A stretch of 10,927 nucleotides of DNA, from NCBI GenBank assembly GCA_002373875.1, contig DFKQ01000114.1, positions 1 through 10,927 on the forward strand, written 5' to 3'. The position numbers and the translations under genes were made by a program. The number at the start of each line of letters is the position of its first letter. Within the stretch, counting starts at the first letter, position 1. Below are positions 7,440 through 10,927 of the stretch, one piece after another. Below the pieces are notes generated by a model, which worked only from the letters and a program-made list of their open reading frames with translations, made no database searches and was not told the origin of the DNA. This stretch comes from Lachnospiraceae bacterium UBA3641. Lineage in GTDB: Bacteria > Bacillota > Clostridia > Lachnospirales > Lachnospiraceae.

Positions 7440-8593
7440 AGAACATCCAGAGTAACTGCACCTAAAAGTACGGCACCCTTTACGATCTTCTGGATATCGG
7501 TTGACCATCCGAAAAGAGACATACCGTTATTAAGTATACCCATTATGAAGGCTCCGACAACCGCACCGACTATGGAACCGGCACCACCGGCTACCGCAGC
7601 ACCACCGATATAACATGATGCAATGGCATCCATCTCGAAACCGTCACCGGCCTTGGGTGTAGCCGAACCGTTTCTTGCCGACAGTACGATACCTGCTATG
7701 GCCGAAAGGACACCCATGTTAACGTATACCCAGAAGAAAACCTTGTTGGTATCGATACCGGACAGGTTGGCTGCCTTACGGTTACCGCCGAGGGCGTATA
7801 TCTGACGTCCCGCAACAGTCTTGGATGTTATAAATCCGTAAATGCCTATAAGGATCACCATTATAAGAAGTACAAAAGGAAGTCCGTTGTATCTTGAAAG
7901 CTTATAGAAGAAAAACCAGATGATGAAGAGCATTACCGCAAGCTTCAGAACTATCTGCCATGTGGGATTAACCGCAAAGTTGTATTTTCTCTTGGTCGCA
8001 TTGCTCTTTATCTCTGAAAAGATAAGAGCAGCCGAAGCAATTACTGCAACCACTATGCTGACTATATCAAGCGTACCATCCCCAAACGGGATCTTGATTA
8101 CAGGCAGGAAACCTGCACCTATGAAGTTATAGGACTGGTCGAAAGGACCCTTGGTCTGTGCCTGAAGCAGGGTATATGTAAGACCGCGTCCCATAAGCAT
8201 CGTTGCAAGTGTTGTAACGAAAGGCGGTATCCCAAGGTATGCAATAAAGAATCCTGCAAATATACCGGTAAGAAGACCTACAAGAAGTGCGGCGATTATT
8301 GCTACCCACATGTTCATCTTAAGGTCCATCATTATGATACCAGCAACAGAACCGCATACCGCAACAACCGAACCTACTCCAAGATCGATGTTACCGGTAA
8401 GTACGCACAACAGCATACCTATTGCCAGGATAACAACGTATCCGTTCTGCATTATAAGGTTGTTTATGTTCATGGGGGTTGTATTTGCTCCCTTGGTAAG
8501 CACAGCAAATACAAGATAAATAGCTATCAGGGCAAAAAACATGCCATACTGTTTTATGTCCATTTTTACATATTTCTTATTATTCGTTTCCAT
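7418..8593 (-). CDS. mmsB: Multiple-monosaccharide ABC transporter permease (MmsB/GguB)
   Basis: Integral membrane permease of the BPD_transp_2 (ribose/xylose) family, 391 residues, with about ten hydrophobic segments, the first at about 17-34. Family landmarks are LTGNIDLGVGSVVA (66-79), GIPPFVTTLATM (121-132), the cytoplasmic coupling region GRQIYALGGNRKAANLSGI (262-280) and the Gly/Ala-rich GGAAVAGGAGSIVGAVVGA (330-348). A hydrophilic basic loop around 193-210 (KSNATKRKY) separates the halves, as in XylH and GguB, which are longer than RbsC. The ATG overlaps the ATPase stop by 14 bp and has AAGGGAG upstream, so the two subunits are translationally coupled. It should form the channel with MmsA and receive sugar from the ChvE-type proteins on either side. 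A terminator-like hairpin follows. Xylose, glucose, arabinose or galactose are plausible substrates by family. Confidence 0.95.
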   Translation of the reverse strand: METNNKKYVKMDIKQYGMFFALIAIYLVFAVLTKGANTTPMNINNLIMQNGYVVILAIGMLLCVLTGNIDLGVGSVVAVCGSVAGIIMMDLKMNMWVAIIAALLVGLLTGIFAGFFIAYLGIPPFVTTLATMLMGRGLTYTLLQAQTKGPFDQSYNFIGAGFLPVIKIPFGDGTLDIVSIVVAVIASAALIFSEIKSNATKRKYNFAVNPTWQIVLKLAVMLFIIWFFFYKLSRYNGLPFVLLIMVILIGIYGFITSKTVAGRQIYALGGNRKAANLSGIDTNKVFFWVYVNMGVLSAIAGIVLSARNGSATPKAGDGFEMDAIASCYIGGAAVAGGAGSIVGAVVGAFIMGILNNGMSLFGWSTDIQKIVKGAVLLGAVTLDVLSKRKKG

Positions 8594-10145
8594 CTTCGTC
8601 TCCCTTCCTTTGATGTGCCATTATGCACTGCATTATCTTCTCCTGCGTTACCTCTTCCTTGGTAAGTTCACCTGCGATCTCACCTTCGTTTATTACATAA
8701 ACCCTGTCGCAGGTACCGATTATCTCTGGCAGTTCCGAAGAAATTACGATGACTGCCTTCCCTGATTTGGCAAGTTCGTTTATTACACAGTAGATCTCAT
8801 ACTTGGCACCTACATCAATACCTCTTGTAGGCTCATCCATGATCAGTACATCGGGCTGAGTCATCATCCACTTGGCAACTACAACCTTCTGCTGATTACC
8901 GCCGGAAAGGGCTCCGACTACCTGATTGATGGAATTCGCTTTAACATTGATCCTCTTCTTATACTCCTGAGCGGCAACGATCTCATCATTGGCATTGATC
9001 ACTCCGTTCTTGGAGAAATATTTGGGCCTGGCCGCGATAGTCATGTTCTCCTTAATATCACCGATGAGGTTAAGGCCGTATGTCTTACGATCCTCGGAGA
9101 TATAGGCAAGCTTGGCATTTATCGCATCCTTAACTGTCTTAAGCTTTACTTCCTTTCCGTTTATCTTAACGGTTCCGGATATCTTCTGTCCGTAGCTGCG
9201 TCCGAAAAGACTCATTGCGAACTCTGTTCTTCCGGCACCCATAAGGCCCGCAAGTCCGACAACTTCACCCGAACGTACCCGGATGTTTATATCCTTAAGT
9301 ATCTGTCTGTGTTCATCATCGGGATGGAATACATTCCAGTTATTAACTTCAAATATGACATCACCTACGGTGACACCTTCGCGTACAGGATAACGGTTGG
9401 TCATTTCACGACCTACCATTGCCTTGATAACCCTGTCTTCCGAATAATCATCAACTCCCTTTACCAAGGTCTCTATGGTATGACCGTCACGAATAATTGT
9501 AACCGAATCCGATACATACTCTATCTCATTAAGCTTATGGGAGATAATGATACAGGTTATACCATGTTCCTTTAACTGGAGCATAATATCAAGAAGCTTT
9601 CGGCTCTCTTCATCGTTAAGGGCTGCGGTGGGCTCATCCAGGATCAACAGTTCAACCTTCTTGGCCAAAGCCTTGGCAATCTCTATAAGCTGCTGTTTTC
9701 CGACACCCAGACTGTTCACGGGAACATTTACGTCTTCATGCTCAAGTCCTACCTTGGCAAGCATTTCAACAGCGCGTCTTCTGGTCGCTGTCCAATCTAT
9801 AACACCCTTCATGCTTGTCTGCTCATTCCCGATGAATACATTCTCGGCTACACTGAGCAAGGGACTTAATGCCAGCTCCTGATGTATTATAACGATTCCC
9901 TTGGCTTCCGAATCCCTTAGGTTATGAAACTTACAATGCTCACCCTTGTACAGAATATCGCCTTCATAGGTTCCGAAGGGGTAAACACCGGATAAGACGT
10001 TCATAAGGGTGGACTTGCCGGCACCGTTCTCGCCGCAGATTGCATGAATCTCGCCCTTTTTAACCTTAAGATTAACATCATCAAGAGCCTTTACTCCGGA
10101 GAATTCCTTCGTAATATGATTCATTTCCAAGATGTAATCCGACAT
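8580..10145 (-). CDS. mmsA: Multiple-monosaccharide ABC transporter double ATPase (MmsA/GguA)
   Basis: Cytoplasmic energising subunit, 521 residues, with two fused nucleotide-binding domains as in XylG, MglA and RbsA. Domain 1 has Walker A GENGAGKST (38-46), Q-loop Gln89, a signature region LGVGKQQ (146-152), Walker B LLILDEP (166-172) and switch His203. Domain 2 has a degenerate Walker A GLMGAGRTE (300-308) with Arg306 in place of Lys, a proper LSGGNQQK signature (413-420), Walker B LIMDEP (434-439) and no switch His (ISSELPE). Such asymmetry is normal for sugar ATPases: one composite site is expected to be catalytic. The start has AAGGAG (10158-10153) 7 nt upstream. The C-terminal tail is hydrophilic (GDEDGNE). 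Position between the binding-protein and permease genes supports a complete importer. Confidence 0.96.
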   Translation of the reverse strand: MSDYILEMNHITKEFSGVKALDDVNLKVKKGEIHAICGENGAGKSTLMNVLSGVYPFGTYEGDILYKGEHCKFHNLRDSEAKGIVIIHQELALSPLLSVAENVFIGNEQTSMKGVIDWTATRRRAVEMLAKVGLEHEDVNVPVNSLGVGKQQLIEIAKALAKKVELLILDEPTAALNDEESRKLLDIMLQLKEHGITCIIISHKLNEIEYVSDSVTIIRDGHTIETLVKGVDDYSEDRVIKAMVGREMTNRYPVREGVTVGDVIFEVNNWNVFHPDDEHRQILKDINIRVRSGEVVGLAGLMGAGRTEFAMSLFGRSYGQKISGTVKINGKEVKLKTVKDAINAKLAYISEDRKTYGLNLIGDIKENMTIAARPKYFSKNGVINANDEIVAAQEYKKRINVKANSINQVVGALSGGNQQKVVVAKWMMTQPDVLIMDEPTRGIDVGAKYEIYCVINELAKSGKAVIVISSELPEIIGTCDRVYVINEGEIAGELTKEEVTQEKIMQCIMAHQRKGDEDGNE

Positions 10146-10188
10146 CCTCTTTCTCCTTCTATTAATATGATGTAATTATTCATCTAAA

Positions 10189-10219
10189 GCAGGACGGCAG
10201 CTTACTGCCGCCGCCCTGC
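10189..10219 (-). other. GC-rich intercistronic stem-loop between binding protein and ATPase genes
   Basis: Read on the minus strand, GCAGGGCGGC (10219-10210) pairs with GCCGTCCTGC (10198-10189) over 10 bp including one G-U pair, with an 11-nt loop. It sits in the 98-nt gap between the ChvE-type gene and mmsA. The following TTTAGATGAATAATT is only mildly T-rich. In binding-protein operons such hairpins commonly protect the upstream message from 3' exonucleases or partly stop transcription, giving more binding protein than ATPase and permease. That role is inferred here. Confidence 0.6.
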
Positions 10220-10243
10220 CGGATTTACCTATTATTTCTGCTA

Positions 10244-10927
10244 TTATTCAGCAAGCTGCTCCTCTGTATAGTATCCGCCGCCGATGATAACTTCCTTATA
10301 GTTATCCTTATCAACCGCAACGGGCTCGCAAAGGTATGAAGGAACTACGATCTTGCCGTTGTTGTACTGCTCGGTATCATTGATCTCAGGCTCTGCACCT
10401 TCGAGAACTGCCTGTACCATTGTAACACACTTACTTGCAAGAAGCCTTGTATCCTTGTAGATAGACATTGTCTGCTTACCTGAGATGATGTGCTTGGTAG
10501 CCATAAGCTCTGCATCCTGTCCTGTTATAAGCGGCCAGTTATCAGCTGTGTAGCCTGCACCCTCAAGAGCTGACATACAACCGTATGAAAGTCCGTCATA
10601 AGCACATGCACAGATGTCAAGATCTTCGTCTGCATAGTACCTTGTAAGGATATCCTCACATCTCTTCATAGCTGTCTGCTGGTCCCAACGAAGTGTGTTG
10701 TTGTCATCAAAAGCGATCTGGCCTGACTTACATACGAGTGAACCGTCATCAAGTAAAGGCTGGATCTGCTCCATAAGACCTGCATAAAGCATATGAGCGT
10801 TATTATCATCAGGTGAACCCATGAAAAGCTCGATAGTCTTGGGATCATCCTTTGTAGCACCGCAGTGCTCAACGATGTATTCACCGATCTTGGTACCAAC
10901 ACCCTTGTTATCGAATGTTGCATAGTA
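10244..10927 (-). CDS. chvE: ChvE-type multiple-monosaccharide-binding protein, 3' part (N-terminus outside window)
   Basis: The open frame enters at the window edge (first visible residues YYATFDN) and gives 227 C-terminal residues of a ChvE/XylF-type binding protein; the signal peptide and first lobe lie beyond 10927. Family blocks are ELFMGSPDDNNA, LVCKSGQ, LRWD, LITGQDAE, IYKDTR, PEINDT, VPSYLCEPVAVDKDNY and IGGGYY. An internal ATG at 10822 is not the start, since homology continues upstream of it. It directly precedes mmsA and mmsB and is the evident main receptor of that importer. Codons are plainer than in the paralogue at 6181-7341 (Arg CGT, Leu CTT, Gly GGT are frequent; AGG, CGG and GGG are rare), which fits high expression. 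It is closely similar to that paralogue through the C-terminus. Promoter and regulator sites for the module should lie upstream, outside the window. Confidence 0.93.
   Translation of the reverse strand, partial: YYATFDNKGVGTKIGEYIVEHCGATKDDPKTIELFMGSPDDNNAHMLYAGLMEQIQPLLDDGSLVCKSGQIAFDDNNTLRWDQQTAMKRCEDILTRYYADEDLDICACAYDGLSYGCMSALEGAGYTADNWPLITGQDAELMATKHIISGKQTMSIYKDTRLLASKCVTMVQAVLEGAEPEINDTEQYNNGKIVVPSYLCEPVAVDKDNYKEVIIGGGYYTEEQLAE

Noticed and set aside
7342..7461. N-terminal extension of the second ChvE-like protein up to an ATG at 7461
   Set aside because: The extra 40 residues precede a standard lipoprotein signal peptide, run through a terminator-like hairpin and overlap the permease gene by 44 bp. 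The signal peptide starting at 7341 is complete by itself.
8127..8309. 60-codon minus-strand open frame inside the permease gene
   Set aside because: It is a shadow frame of the permease; its composition (many Tyr, Arg, Ser, Cys) is not protein-like and no ribosome site precedes it.
9705..9726. Altered ABC signature (LGVGKQQ) in the first ATPase domain, and Arg for Lys in the second Walker A at about 9228
   Set aside because: Both departures are usual for fused sugar ATPases of the XylG/MglA/GguA type, so they do not mark a defective gene.
10666..10923. 85-codon minus-strand open frame overlapping the partial ChvE gene
   Set aside because: It is an alternative frame of the clearly conserved ChvE-type coding sequence, with no family motif and no ribosome site.

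Overview
The window reads as a carbohydrate-uptake and sugar-sensing locus of a Gram-positive anaerobe of class Clostridia, most likely a Lachnospiraceae relative (Roseburia, Butyrivibrio or Agathobacter type). The reasons are moderate GC content by eye, strong Shine-Dalgarno sites of the AGGAG type, sigma-A-like promoter hexamers, lipoprotein solute-binding proteins, and a LytS/YesM-type kinase with a YesN-type regulator. The species assignment is inference; no 16S or other marker gene is present. Every gene lies on the minus strand, so transcription runs from high to low coordinates.

Transport module (10927 to 7418): the 3' part of a ChvE-type multiple-monosaccharide-binding lipoprotein gene (cut by the window edge), a GC-rich intercistronic stem-loop, the double ATPase MmsA/GguA, and the permease MmsB/GguB, whose start overlaps the ATPase stop by 14 bp. 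An 11-bp perfect hairpin with a T-rich tail follows the permease and looks like a terminator or attenuator.

Sensing module (7341 to about 708): a second, paralogous ChvE-like lipoprotein, a YesN-type response regulator (REC plus AraC helix-turn-helix), a YesM-type histidine kinase with an extracellular Cache-like sensor, a membrane-anchored periplasmic-binding-domain protein that overlaps the kinase by ATGA, and an MglB-like glucose/galactose-binding lipoprotein. The genes are 2 to 29 nt apart or overlap. I see no terminator inside, so they probably form one transcript. Only one permease/ATPase pair serves four sugar-binding proteins. This resembles the XylFII-LytS-YesN xylose-sensing arrangement known from Clostridium: some binding proteins probably report sugar to the kinase, and the regulator then controls the transporter.

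Left end (663 to 1): a DUF5662-type protein of unknown function ends the run. Next comes a near-consensus promoter (TTGATT, 17 bp, TATAAT) with an unusual inverted repeat laid over it, and then the first 23 nt of a tRNA gene that leaves the window. No stretch above 100 bases lacks a feature, and I found no insertion sequence, CRISPR array, riboswitch or prophage gene.
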